Positions 1-8,159 of a stretch of DNA of 46,930 nt are shown here, piece by piece. A program made the position numbers and the translations under genes. The notes under the pieces are model-generated. The model did no database searches, was not told the DNA's origin, and saw only the letters and a program-made list of their open reading frames with translations. The stretch comes from DATATB01 sp036268995 (GTDB lineage Bacteria; Planctomycetota; Planctomycetia; Pirellulales; PNKZ01), in contig DATATB010000032.1 of the NCBI GenBank assembly GCA_036268995.1, positions 1-46,930 of the forward strand, given 5' to 3'. The stretch's first letter is position 1. Each line of letters opens with the position of its first letter.

Positions 1-76
1 CGTCACGGTCGAACAGTCTCGCAATGTCGAAGGCATCCAGAAGTTGCAGACCGAGTGGGAGAAGAGCCAGGCGTGA
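1..76 (+). CDS. C-terminal fragment of an unidentified protein
   Basis: An open frame enters from the left edge and ends at TGA 74-76. It gives 24 residues ending in KLQTEWEKSQA, a charged, helix-like tail. The frame is followed at once by a strong hairpin, which is consistent with a true gene end. Too little is present to name a family. It is convergent with the secA-like gene on the other strand. Confidence 0.4.
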   Translation, partial: VTVEQSRNVEGIQKLQTEWEKSQA

Positions 77-84
77 TGGGCCAT

Positions 85-111
85 TAGCCCCCGGCGACTC
101 GCCGGGGGCTA
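85..111. terminator. Perfect 12-bp hairpin between convergent genes
   Basis: Arms 85-96 and 100-111 are perfectly complementary (TAGCCCCCGGCG against CGCCGGGGGCTA) around a 3-nt loop. The hairpin lies between the stop at 76 and the secA-like stop at 124. A run of A follows it on the plus strand, but neither side has a canonical U-tract placed after the stem. It may be an mRNA 3'-end hairpin or a dispersed palindrome rather than a classical rho-independent terminator. Confidence 0.55.
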
Positions 112-123
112 AAAAGAATCGCT

Positions 124-2058
124 TTAGCCTGGCGTGTCGAGGTACGGGTCCTGGCCCATGTGTTCCTGGGCTTTTTTTCGCTCGCTCTCGTGATAGAGCA
201 GCACGCGGCGCTGGCGGAATTTCTGTCGCTCGATGCGGCGCTGCGCTTGCTCGAAGGTGGAAGTCAGCTCCTGGAGGTTGCCGTCGCCGGATTCGCCCAT
301 CGCCTTGAATTTGTCGGCCTTCTCCGGCCCGAAGCCGGCCAGCAGAATGTCGTCGTCCAGGGCCAGGTATTGGCGGTAGGTGCCGGGATCGCCCTGGCGG
401 CCGCAGCGGCCGATCAATTGGCGGTCGATGCGGGCGGCGTCGTGCATTTCGGTGCAAATCACGTGCAGGCCGCCCAGGTCGTGGACGCCAGGGCCTAGCT
501 TGATGTCGGTGCCGCGGCCCGCCATGTTCGTGGAAACGGTCACGCGCCCGACGTGGCCGGCTTCGGCCACGATCTGGGCCTCGCGGGCGATCTGGTGCGC
601 GTTGAGCACGCTGTGCTGGATGCCGGCCGCGTCGAGCATGCGCGCGAGCGTTTCGGACTTGTCGATCGACCGCGTGCCGATGAGCACCGGCCGGCCGGTC
701 TCGTGCATCTGGGCCAATTCGGCGACGATGGCCGCCCACTTGGCGTCGCTCGTGGGAAACACCAGCGTCTCGTAGCGCTGGCGAATGGCGGGCCGGTTCG
801 TGGGGATGGGCACCACGCGCAGTTCGTAAATCCGATTCAGCTCGCTGGCCGAAGTGATGGCCGTGCCGGTCATGCCGGCCAGGTCTTTGTAGCGGAGAAA
901 GAAATCCTGCACGGTGATCCGCGCCGCCTGCCCGGTGCCGGTCGTGACCGTGATGCCTTCCTTGGCCTCGACGGCCTGGTGAATGCCGTCGCGCCATTTG
1001 CGCCCCTCGGCGATGCGGCCGGTGAACTCGTCGACGATCTGGATTTCGCCGTCGCGCACCACGTAGTGGCGGTCGAGGATGTATTCGCGCTCGACCTTGA
1101 TCGCCCGCTCCAGGTACTCGTAAATGCTCGTCATGCCCACGGCGTGCATCATCTCGGGCAGCGGCAGGCCACGTGCCATTTGGCGGCCGGCCGCGGTGAG
1201 CTCGGCCCGGCGGTCGTCGTGGTCCCACTCATAGTGTTCGTCCTCGACGAACTGCTTGACCACGCCCGCGCTCCAGCGATGGCTTTCGGCGGCGATCTTT
1301 TCCTCTTCGGTGGGCAGCGCACCGATAATCAAGGGCGTGCCGGCATCGTCGATCAGAATGCTGTCGGCCTCGTCGACCAGCACGAAGTTGTGTTCGCGCT
1401 GGACGGGCTTTTCGGTTGCCGCCGTGCCGGCATGGCCGAGCATGCCGCCCAGAAAATCGGTCTGCCCCTCGCCAATCCGCCGCAGCAGCAGGCGGTCGCG
1501 CAAAAAGTCGAAACCGAACTCCTTGGCCGTGCCGTAGGTGATGTCGCAGGCATACGCTTCGCGCCGGGCCGCGTTCTGCATCTGCGATTCGATGATCCCC
1601 ACGGTCATGCCCAGGGCTTCGTACAGCGGGCGCATCCACTCGGCGTCGCGGCGGGCCAGATAGTCGTTGACGGTCGCCAGGTGCGCGCCCTTGCCGCTCA
1701 GAGCGTGGAGATACAGTCCGAGCGTGGCAGTCAGCGTTTTGCCTTCGCCCGTCTGCATCTCGGCGATCGAGCGCTCGTGCATGGCCATGCCGCCCAGCAG
1801 CTGCACGTCGAAGTGCCGCATGTTGAGCGCCCGCCGGCCGGCCTCGCGCACCAGGGCAAAGCTTTCGGGCAGCAGGTCGCCGAGCGGCTCGTGGCTCTTG
1901 GCCCGATAACGCAGCGACAGGCTCCGCTTACGCAGGTCGCGCGCCGAAAGCTGCTGGAGTTCGGGCTCCAGCGCGGCGATCACCGGCAAAACGCGTTGCC
2001 AACGGGCCAAACGCCGGGCATTGCTGCCGGTCCACGGCAATTTGATGGGAAGCTTCAC
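124..2058 (-). CDS. secA: Short SecA-type preprotein translocase ATPase
   Basis: This 644-residue protein is a SecA DEAD motor, which would push unfolded preproteins through SecYEG at the inner membrane. Visible features are Walker A (MQTGEGKT, residues 101-108), the DEAD-type Walker B (VDEAD, about 228-232), a preprotein cross-linking region after it, and the second motor lobe with MAGRGTDIKLG and a GRCGRQGDPG arginine-finger segment. Typical SecA is about 830-900 residues. Here the chain stops soon after the helicase core (ending DPYLDTPG), so the helical-wing part and the SecB/zinc-binding tail are missing. That makes it more likely an accessory SecA than the housekeeping one. The start is GTG at 2058, two bases after the stop of the upstream lipoprotein gene (TAA-GC-GTG), so the two are probably co-transcribed and translationally coupled. 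No clear Shine-Dalgarno of its own is visible. Confidence 0.9.
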   Translation of the reverse strand: MKLPIKLPWTGSNARRLARWQRVLPVIAALEPELQQLSARDLRKRSLSLRYRAKSHEPLGDLLPESFALVREAGRRALNMRHFDVQLLGGMAMHERSIAEMQTGEGKTLTATLGLYLHALSGKGAHLATVNDYLARRDAEWMRPLYEALGMTVGIIESQMQNAARREAYACDITYGTAKEFGFDFLRDRLLLRRIGEGQTDFLGGMLGHAGTAATEKPVQREHNFVLVDEADSILIDDAGTPLIIGALPTEEEKIAAESHRWSAGVVKQFVEDEHYEWDHDDRRAELTAAGRQMARGLPLPEMMHAVGMTSIYEYLERAIKVEREYILDRHYVVRDGEIQIVDEFTGRIAEGRKWRDGIHQAVEAKEGITVTTGTGQAARITVQDFFLRYKDLAGMTGTAITSASELNRIYELRVVPIPTNRPAIRQRYETLVFPTSDAKWAAIVAELAQMHETGRPVLIGTRSIDKSETLARMLDAAGIQHSVLNAHQIAREAQIVAEAGHVGRVTVSTNMAGRGTDIKLGPGVHDLGGLHVICTEMHDAARIDRQLIGRCGRQGDPGTYRQYLALDDDILLAGFGPEKADKFKAMGESGDGNLQELTSTFEQAQRRIERQKFRQRRVLLYHESERKKAQEHMGQDPYLDTPG

Positions 2059-2060
2059 GC

Positions 2061-2711
2061 TTACATTGTAGCCGCGCCGGTGGCGGGAGAAGAGCCTCGG
2101 GGAGGCAAATTCAGAATGTCGGTGGGATCGCTCGCGCCGGGGGCAGTGGACGAGGCGTTGCTCGAAGGCACAATGCGAATTTGGCTTACCGAGGGACTTG
2201 CCGCCGTGGTGGCGGCCGCGGCCGTAGAGTCAGTTTGTGCGGGCTGCCAGGGCTGACTGCCGCTGGTCAACTGCACATTCGATGGGTTGCCGCCATAGGA
2301 CGCCATCGACGACGACGTCGAAGGTTGGCTCGTCGTGGCCGGGGCCGTGGGTGTTCGATTCGGGTTGGCCCGGGCCCAGCGGGTGTTTTGTGGCGGCGGC
2401 GTCGAACTCTGATAGCCGCCGCCATAGCTGCCGGCGGGAATGCCGTTGTTGATTCCGGGGGGAGAGTACAAGTCGTTGTTGCTCTCGGGCGGAGTGAACT
2501 GGTTATTGGTGGCCGGATTGGTCGCCGGAGCCTGTTGCAAGAATCCGCCGGAATCGGGCGGCACGCTGCCGGCCGGGCCGATGACGCCGGTCGGAGGCGG
2601 AGGCACCGTAGTGCGGCCCAAGAACGGATCGACCGGCTGCCGCGCCGACTGACAGCCCTGGCATCCCGTGCAAAACAGCGCAGTGAAGAACACCGCCACG
2701 AGACGATTCAT
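2061..2711 (-). CDS. Putative Pro/Ser/Gln-rich lipoprotein
   Basis: The 216-residue product starts with a short hydrophobic leader and a lipobox-like end (MNRLVAVFFTALFCTGC), so it is probably lipidated at Cys17 or a nearby Cys and anchored in a membrane. The remainder is low complexity: Pro, Ser, Thr, Gln, Asn and Gly rich with PPPP, TTSQPSTSSS and TAAAATTAA runs, and no recognisable domain. The C-terminus ends DILNLPPRG. It lies 2 nt upstream of the secA-like gene, apparently in one transcript. I do not recognise a family; such disordered lipoproteins are common in planctomycetes. The function is unknown. Confidence 0.7.
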   Translation of the reverse strand: MNRLVAVFFTALFCTGCQGCQSARQPVDPFLGRTTVPPPPTGVIGPAGSVPPDSGGFLQQAPATNPATNNQFTPPESNNDLYSPPGINNGIPAGSYGGGYQSSTPPPQNTRWARANPNRTPTAPATTSQPSTSSSMASYGGNPSNVQLTSGSQPWQPAQTDSTAAAATTAASPSVSQIRIVPSSNASSTAPGASDPTDILNLPPRGSSPATGAATM

Positions 2712-2944
2712 TGGGTAGTTCCTTCTACCATGCCAGCTAGCCAGACCGGACCGATTCGGAGATAGTGCGAGGCACCGCGCTCGCGATCACACGAAAACCG
2801 GCCGTGCCGCCAGGGCAAGAAAAGCAGTATCCGACCGCGAAGAAATGACCGCCGCAATCCCGCTTAACGAATCCGTAAGAAACTAAGGGACCGTAAACGG
2901 GCGGCGGAGAATAGCAAGTTCGCCCGTGCTCCTCCAGAGCGGTT

Positions 2945-3385
2945 TCAGCCCCCCGAGACAACGGTTTCGGCGGGTGCCGGCGGCGGAGCGGTAGCTTGAG
3001 CCCCGCCCGTCGCGTGAGGTCCGGACTTTACGTACGGATTGCTCATCACCAGCGGCTCGGGTTGGCGGTTGGTCGATTCTTTGGCCGAGCTGCTTTGCGG
3101 CACATAGTCATTGACGATCACCGTGCGGCGCGACGTGGCGCTGACGTCGGGAGTGGTAAAGCCGGGAGGATAGGCATACGGCGAAAAGCCGTAAGACCGC
3201 GGCGTGGGATGCTTGTAGTAGACCGGCGGAAACAACGAATACTGCGGCAGCCGTTCGTAGACATACAGGCCGTAGCCCGCGCCGTAGAGATACGAACCGC
3301 CGAAGCCAACGAGCTGCGCTTGGCATTGCCCGGCACTCAGGGCCAAAATTGCGGCCACCGCCGCGATCAACAGGCCGGACCGCAT
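2945..3385 (-). CDS. Small secreted Tyr/Pro-rich protein
   Basis: This 146-residue protein has a clear Sec signal peptide (MRSGLLIAAVAAILALSAGQCQA) followed by a Gly/Tyr-rich mature region with YLYGAGYGLYVY and YPPGFTTPD. The C-terminus is Ala/Pro-rich. The frame stays open upstream to 3520, but ATG 3385 is chosen because the signal peptide begins there and GGGAGAA lies about 7 nt upstream. It diverges from queG. No enzyme motif was seen. It is probably a small envelope or exported protein. Confidence 0.7.
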   Translation of the reverse strand: MRSGLLIAAVAAILALSAGQCQAQLVGFGGSYLYGAGYGLYVYERLPQYSLFPPVYYKHPTPRSYGFSPYAYPPGFTTPDVSATSRRTVIVNDYVPQSSSAKESTNRQPEPLVMSNPYVKSGPHATGGAQATAPPPAPAETVVSGG

Positions 3386-3415
3386 GGTTGTGTTCTCCCG
3401 TCGAGAGTTCGTGGC

Positions 3416-3440
3416 CCCACGGACCGCAGTCCGTGGGCTT
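3416..3440. repeat. Dispersed hairpin, family B copy 1
   Basis: Arms CCCACGGAC (3416-3424) and GTCCGTGGG (3429-3437) pair perfectly around a CGCA loop, in the divergent region between the small secreted protein and queG. The segment 3419-3440 matches a segment of opposite orientation at 32357-32378 at 19 of 22 positions, so this looks like one copy of a dispersed element. Confidence 0.55.
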
Positions 3441-3531
3441 GTGGGGATGGCGAATCTGCCTGCTTTTAGCCTAATTGCCGCGCAGGCCGTTACAATCGAA
3501 AAAAACGATTCCTGCCCCAACGCCGTGTCGC

Positions 3532-4719
3532 ATGACCCCCGCCGAACTAACTACCGCTTTGCGTAACGAAGCTCAGCGATTGGGCTTCGGGCTGGCGGGG
3601 GCTTGCGCGGCAGTGCCGCCGCCGGGCAGCGTCGATCGCCTGCAGGCGTGGCTGGAAGCCGGGTATGCCGGCCAGATGCACTACCTGGCCGACCGCGCGG
3701 ACGCCTATGCCGATCCGGCCCGGGTGCTGGACGGTGCCCGCAGCGCGCTGATGCTGGCGATGGATTATCGCACCAGCCCGCCAGGTTGTCCCGAGCCGGG
3801 GCAAGGGCGGATTTCGCGCTATGCCTGGGGCGACGACTATCACGACGTGATCCATGACCGGCTGCACCGGCTGGCCGATTTTTTGCGGCATTTGGTCCCC
3901 GGAGCGCGCGTGCGCGGCGTGGTGGACACGGCTCCGCTGTTGGAACGCGAATTCGCACAAGCGGCCGGCTTGGGCTGGGTCGGCAAGAACACGCTGCTGC
4001 TGAACCAGCGACATGGCAGTTGGTTTTTTCTGGCGGCACTGCTGACCGACCAGATATTGGAATACGCCGGCGAAGCGGAAACCGATCATTGCGGCACGTG
4101 CCGCGCTTGCCTGGATGCGTGCCCCACGCAGGCTTTTGTCGCCCCCTGGGTGCTGGATAGCCGCAAATGCATCAGCTATCTGACGATCGAACTGCGCGAG
4201 CCGGTCGATCACGCATTGCGGCCGGCGATGGGCGATTGGCTGTTCGGCTGCGATGTCTGCCAGGATGTTTGCCCTTGGAATCGGCGTGCGCCGACGAGCG
4301 AGGAGCCGGCCTTCCAGCCCCACGCCCTGCACGACCCGGTCGAGTTGGCCGAATTGTTTGCGTTGGACGAAGCCGGCTTTCGTGCGCGGTTTCGCCACAC
4401 GCCGTTGTGGCGGGCTCATCGGCGCGGATTGCTGCGCAATGCGGCGATTGTTTTAGGGAATCAGCGCGATCCGGAAGCGATCGAGGCGCTCAGCACCGGC
4501 CTGGCTGACGCTGATGCCCTGGTGCGCGGCGCGTGTGCCTGGGCGCTGGGCCAATATGGGCTGCCACCCGCGCGAGCGGCTCTGGAGCGCGGCCGGTGCA
4601 TTGAAACCGATCCGCAGGTCTTGGCCGAGATCTCGGCTGCGCTGGCCCCGCGGGCGCCGACCGCTCGAAATGCTGGCAAACGAGAAGCCCTGGGCGATGC
4701 CGGCACGCTGGCCTTATAA
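3532..4719 (+). CDS. queG: Epoxyqueuosine reductase QueG
   Basis: QueG reduces epoxyqueuosine to queuosine in tRNA, the last step of queuosine synthesis, using a cobalamin cofactor and two [4Fe-4S] clusters. The 395-residue product has the N-terminal cobalamin-binding reductase part (YRTSPPG, RYAWGDDYHD, VDTAPLLEREFAQAAGLGWVGKNT) and a ferredoxin-like part with CGTCRACLDACP (Cys187, 190, 193, 197) and CDVCQDVCP (Cys240, 243, 247). The C-terminus carries HEAT-like repeats (RGACAWALGQYG). Length and motif order match the family. The frame is open further upstream, but ATG 3532 gives the usual N-terminus. A hairpin with a T-rich tail follows the stop. It is a cytoplasmic tRNA-modification enzyme with no functional link to its neighbours. 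Confidence 0.95.
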   Translation: MTPAELTTALRNEAQRLGFGLAGACAAVPPPGSVDRLQAWLEAGYAGQMHYLADRADAYADPARVLDGARSALMLAMDYRTSPPGCPEPGQGRISRYAWGDDYHDVIHDRLHRLADFLRHLVPGARVRGVVDTAPLLEREFAQAAGLGWVGKNTLLLNQRHGSWFFLAALLTDQILEYAGEAETDHCGTCRACLDACPTQAFVAPWVLDSRKCISYLTIELREPVDHALRPAMGDWLFGCDVCQDVCPWNRRAPTSEEPAFQPHALHDPVELAELFALDEAGFRARFRHTPLWRAHRRGLLRNAAIVLGNQRDPEAIEALSTGLADADALVRGACAWALGQYGLPPARAALERGRCIETDPQVLAEISAALAPRAPTARNAGKREALGDAGTLAL

Positions 4720-4725
4720 TCATCT

Positions 4726-4756
4726 GAGCCGCTGCGACAAGCGGCTCCTTTGTATT
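4726..4756 (+). terminator. Probable rho-independent terminator after queG
   Basis: An 8-bp perfect stem (GAGCCGCT 4726-4733, AGCGGCTC 4740-4747) with a 6-nt loop is followed by CTTTGTATT, starting 7 nt after the queG stop. A TATAAT at 4715-4720 overlaps the queG stop, so the hairpin could instead lie in the leader of the next gene. Confidence 0.6.
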
Positions 4757-4782
4757 GCGCAATCCTGAGTAGAACGGTTAAG

Positions 4783-5097
4783 ATGCCCCAGTGGGTGACG
4801 ATTGCCCGAGAGGACGAATGCCCGCCGGGCGAGGCGCTGGAACGCGTGGCCGGAGAGCGGATCATCGCCTTGTACAACGTCGAGGGGACGTTTTTCGCTC
4901 TCGACGGCGTCTGTCCGCACCAAGGCGGGCCGCTGGGGCGCGGATGTTTGTCGGGCGCGATTGTCACCTGCCCCTGGCACGGCTGGCAGTTCGACGTCCG
5001 TTCGGGTCAGCACCAACTGTCGCGGACGCTCAAGCAACCGCAATTCGAGGTTCGCGTCGAACACGGCCTGGTGTTGGTGAACCTGGACTGCGAATGA
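4783..5097 (+). CDS. Rieske [2Fe-2S] ferredoxin-like protein
   Basis: This 104-residue protein is a stand-alone Rieske domain, a small cytoplasmic electron carrier of the type associated with NirD and aromatic dioxygenase ferredoxins. Both cluster-binding boxes are present: CPHQGGPLGRG (Cys and His ligands) and CPWHGW about 20 residues later. The frame extends upstream to 4750, but ATG 4783 gives the usual short N-terminus (MPQWVTIAREDECPPGEAL). The partner oxidase or reductase is not evident in the neighbourhood. Confidence 0.88.
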   Translation: MPQWVTIAREDECPPGEALERVAGERIIALYNVEGTFFALDGVCPHQGGPLGRGCLSGAIVTCPWHGWQFDVRSGQHQLSRTLKQPQFEVRVEHGLVLVNLDCE

Positions 5098-5119
5098 GGA
5101 ATTTGCGAGTCGCTCAGCC

Positions 5120-6079
5120 TTGATCTGTTACCGCACATTTCGCAATAGCGACCCGCCCTCCCTGGCCGAGATCTGGCGAGCGCAGCCGCGCGAACGGGCG
5201 CTGGCCCAGCCGGGCGCGGTCGACGTGCTCGAATTGCTGGTGTTGGCCAAGCCCTACTTCGACAATGCCGGGCTGATCGTGGCGACCGACGACGATCAGC
5301 CGGTGGGTTTTGCGCATGCCGGCTTCGGTCCGACGGATGACGAACACGGCTTGTCGTGCCAGTTGGGCACGACGTACCTGGTCATGGTCCGCCCGAATTA
5401 CCAGCGACGCGGCATTGGCCGGCAGTTGCTGGCCAATGCCGAGCAATACCTGCTCGGGCGCGGGGCCAAAGTGCTCTATGGCGGCGGAATCTTTCCGCTG
5501 AATGCTTTTTATCTCGGTTTGTACGGCGGCAGCGAGCTGCCCGGCGTGCTGGACACCGTGCCGCGTGCCCAGCATCTGTTCGAGACCAGCGGTTACCGGG
5601 CGATCGATCACGTGCTCGTCTGGCAGCGGAGCTTGGCCGGCTTCCGCCCCGCCGTGGATCGGCAGCAAATGCACGTCCGCCGGCGATGCCTGTTTCAGGT
5701 CACCGAAGATCCTCCCGCGCGCACCTGGTGGGACGCGTGTACCTATGGTCCCTTCCAGCGGATTCGCTTCGAACTGCTCGATCGCCAAACGGGCGGGCTG
5801 TTGGGTAACCTGGTCGCCTGGAATATCGAGCCGTTGGGCTCCGCGTGGGGTGTGCACGCCGCGGGCATCACGGAGTTCGCCGTCAACCTGCAGCAGCGGC
5901 GCCAAGGTGTCGGCTCGTTCCTGCTGGGAGAAGCCTTGCGGCACTTGCAGTTGAACGGTTTTACTCGCGTCGAAGTCCAGACGATGCAGCACAACGAAGC
6001 CGCCCGCGGACTTTACGGCAAGCTAGGCTTCGAACTTGTCGATCAGGGCGCGGTGTTCCGCAAGGAGTCGACAACCTGA
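5120..6079 (+). CDS. Tandem GNAT-fold N-acetyltransferase
   Basis: The 319-residue protein has two GNAT domains. The first holds the acetyl-CoA loop VRPNYQRRGIGRQLL at about residues 91-105. The second holds VNLQQRRQGVGSFLL at about 255-269, followed by the family's NEAARGLYGKLGFE tail. GNAT enzymes move acetyl from acetyl-CoA to an amine; the substrate cannot be inferred. The start is taken as TTG 5120, giving MICYRTFRNSDPPSL, because no ATG or GTG lies suitably upstream. GAGGA at 5096-5100 is rather far away, so the start is moderately uncertain. The gene follows the Rieske gene by 22 nt and may share its transcript. Confidence 0.8.
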   Translation: MICYRTFRNSDPPSLAEIWRAQPRERALAQPGAVDVLELLVLAKPYFDNAGLIVATDDDQPVGFAHAGFGPTDDEHGLSCQLGTTYLVMVRPNYQRRGIGRQLLANAEQYLLGRGAKVLYGGGIFPLNAFYLGLYGGSELPGVLDTVPRAQHLFETSGYRAIDHVLVWQRSLAGFRPAVDRQQMHVRRRCLFQVTEDPPARTWWDACTYGPFQRIRFELLDRQTGGLLGNLVAWNIEPLGSAWGVHAAGITEFAVNLQQRRQGVGSFLLGEALRHLQLNGFTRVEVQTMQHNEAARGLYGKLGFELVDQGAVFRKESTT

Positions 6080-6179
6080 CGGCAGCCGTGCACCCCTTGC
6101 CAGGCAGGCGAGCTTCCTTGCAGAATGCGGCATCGAGCTGCTGTCGATAGAACGCGAGCCTTGTGGATGGGGTGACTTC

Positions 6180-6629
6180 ATGGCGGATGCCAAGATCGAT
6201 CTGGTGGGCGCGGGTGATATTCCGCTGATCGCCGATCTTTACAACCAGATCTATCGCCCGACGCACGAGACGGAGTTTTTCAAGCGGCGATTCCTGGGAC
6301 GCTACAACCCGCTGCTGCTCGTGGCCTCGCTGGACAAGCTGCCGGTCGGCTTTTTCTTGGGCTTCGAGCTCAAGCCCGACACGTTCTTTTCGTGGCTCTA
6401 CGGCGTGCTGCCCGAGTTCCGCCGCAAAGCCATCGCTTCGCAGCTCATGGACGCGGTGCACACCTGGGTGGCGCAGCACGACTACGAATTCATCCGTTTC
6501 GAGTGTCAGAACCAGCATCGCCCGATGCTGCACATGTCGCTCAGCCGCGACTACGAAATCGTCGGCATCCGCTGGGACGCCGATCGAGGGACGAATTTGG
6601 TAATTTTTGAGAAAAGGCTGGGGGAGTGA
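6180..6629 (+). CDS. Small GNAT-family acetyltransferase-like protein
   Basis: This 149-residue product has a single GNAT domain (GAGDIPLIADLYNQIY at the N-terminus, WLYGVLPEFRRKAIASQLMDAVHTW in the middle). The pyrophosphate-binding loop normally reads R/Q-x-x-G-x-G/A; here it is R-R-K-A-I-A, so the first Gly is replaced by Ala and acetyl-CoA binding may be altered. ATG 6180 is chosen over an upstream in-frame start because the domain begins there. The stop codon lies inside the first arm of a long inverted repeat (6626-6687). The substrate is unknown. Confidence 0.75.
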   Translation: MADAKIDLVGAGDIPLIADLYNQIYRPTHETEFFKRRFLGRYNPLLLVASLDKLPVGFFLGFELKPDTFFSWLYGVLPEFRRKAIASQLMDAVHTWVAQHDYEFIRFECQNQHRPMLHMSLSRDYEIVGIRWDADRGTNLVIFEKRLGE

Positions 6630-6687
6630 AAAGTGAAAAGTGAAAAACGGGCGGCCCCTCTGGCACTATTCACTTTTCACTATTCAC
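6626..6687. repeat. Long A/T-rich inverted repeat between convergent genes
   Basis: Arm 6626-6644 (three iterations of GTGAAAA-like units) and arm 6669-6687 pair over 19 bp with one A-A mismatch, leaving a loop of about 24 nt. The element overlaps the stop of the GNAT gene and lies 12 nt from the stop of the convergent GGDEF gene. It may serve as a bidirectional terminator or be a MITE-like dispersed repeat. Confidence 0.6.
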
Positions 6688-6698
6688 TTAATCCTTGC

Positions 6699-8159
6699 TT
6701 ACCCGACCGTGACCAGCGCCTCGGCTTCGGGAGCGGACGTCAGTAGCCGGGTGCCGGCCGCGGGATTGGCCTTCGAGGCTTGCAGCGCGGCATCGGCTCG
6801 CTTGGCGAACACGACCGGGTCGTCGCCTTCGCGCAGTTCGGCCACGCCGCTGTGGATCACGAGCGAACCGGCCAGAAGTTGCAGCCGGGCGCCGGCAAAC
6901 GCCTGGTGAACCCGGGCTTCGACCTGTTGGGCCTTGTCCAGCGTGGCGGTGGGCAAGAGCACGGCCAATTCGTCCCAGCCATAACGCAGAATCACGTCGT
7001 TGGCCCGGGTCGCATGTGCCAGCGTCAGGGCCAGGCAGGCCAAGGCGTGTTCCAAGGCTTCGGTCCCCCGATTGAGCAGCGCGTCCTTGAGCCGATCGGT
7101 GCCGATCAACAGCAGCGACAACGGCCGTCCTTTTTCGCGGGCCTCGTTCACATGGCGGCGCAACTCGTCGCTGAAGGGAAGGCGATTGGCCAGCGGCGCG
7201 GCCCCGCCGCAGCGCGGACGGCCGCCGGGGCCCTCGTTGCCGCCGGCTTCGGAGCCCGTCTTGGCAATGGCGCGCAGCCGCTGTCCGTCGTGCAGGAAAC
7301 CGCAATTGCGGCCGTGGTCCTTGGCGGCGTACATCGCCGAGTCGGCCCGTTTGAACAAGCCGCGCAACGTGTCTTCGTCGCGGATTTCGGCAATGCCGAC
7401 ACTGGCCGTGACGCGCAGTTCACGCCCTTCGAAGTCGCAGACGCGTGCTTCGATGGCCGCGCGGGCCCGCTCGGCCACGCAGGCTGCTTCGTTCTGGTTC
7501 GTGGCCGGCAAGACGATGGCAAACTCCTCGCCTCCATAGCGGGCCACAAAATCCATGTCGCGCGTGGCCTCGACGAGCACCTGGGCGATTGTTTGCAGCA
7601 CGGAGTCTCCGGCCTGGTGGCCGTATTGATCGTTGAACTGCTTGAAATGATCGATGTCCACCAGCACCAGCGAAAACGGCACCTTGGTTTCCTGCCGCTC
7701 GGCGAAACGGTTGGCCAGGTGGTCGTCGAACGACCGCCGGTTGGCCAGTGCCGTGAGGCCGTCGATGCGGGCCTCGGCCAGGTGAAAGTCGATCTTCGTG
7801 GCTTGCTCTTCCAGCCGTTGCTCGGCGGTGGCCAGTTTGTTTTCGAGCTTCTTATTCGCGCCCACGATGCGTTCGACGGCATCGAGGATCACCCCTTCCG
7901 GCCGCTCGGTCGCGAGATTGGCCGGCGCTTGCAAGGCGTCGCCAATGGCCTCGAGCCGCAGGCTGTGCTGGCCGACGTCGTCGGCCACGCTCATCGTCAA
8001 TTCGCGCATGCGCTCCAAAAAATACTTCGCGCGTTCCGGCGCCAGCGTGAGTAGCGGCATCCGCCGCTCCTTGAACCACCAGCCGATGGCCACTCCCAAC
8101 AGCAACTGCATGAGCGAAATGGCAACGGCGAACACGGCATAGGGAGGAAAATCACGCAT
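6699..8159 (-). CDS. Membrane-anchored tandem-GGDEF diguanylate cyclase
   Basis: Diguanylate cyclases make cyclic di-GMP from two GTP. The 486-residue protein has an N-terminal transmembrane segment (YAVFAVAISLMQLLLGVAIG), a helical linker, a first GGDEF domain with an intact GGEEF active loop and an RDMD inhibitory I-site just upstream, and a second GGDEF-like domain in which the loop reads GWDEL and is probably inactive. ATG 8159 is preferred because the membrane helix follows directly; an in-frame GTG at 8186 would add nine residues. No good Shine-Dalgarno is visible for either. The gene lies immediately beside the T6SS locus in the same direction as tssK. A regulatory link is possible but is only inference. 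Confidence 0.85.
   Translation of the reverse strand: MRDFPPYAVFAVAISLMQLLLGVAIGWWFKERRMPLLTLAPERAKYFLERMRELTMSVADDVGQHSLRLEAIGDALQAPANLATERPEGVILDAVERIVGANKKLENKLATAEQRLEEQATKIDFHLAEARIDGLTALANRRSFDDHLANRFAERQETKVPFSLVLVDIDHFKQFNDQYGHQAGDSVLQTIAQVLVEATRDMDFVARYGGEEFAIVLPATNQNEAACVAERARAAIEARVCDFEGRELRVTASVGIAEIRDEDTLRGLFKRADSAMYAAKDHGRNCGFLHDGQRLRAIAKTGSEAGGNEGPGGRPRCGGAAPLANRLPFSDELRRHVNEAREKGRPLSLLLIGTDRLKDALLNRGTEALEHALACLALTLAHATRANDVILRYGWDELAVLLPTATLDKAQQVEARVHQAFAGARLQLLAGSLVIHSGVAELREGDDPVVFAKRADAALQASKANPAAGTRLLTSAPEAEALVTVG

Noticed and set aside
553..2256. 567-residue plus-strand frame over the secA-like gene
   Set aside because: It mirrors the secA codons, has shadow-like composition, and no recognisable motif; the minus strand carries all SecA motifs.
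2737..2961. 74-residue minus frame between the lipoprotein gene and the small secreted protein
   Set aside because: No ribosome site, motif or plausible composition; it overlaps the end of the upstream gene.
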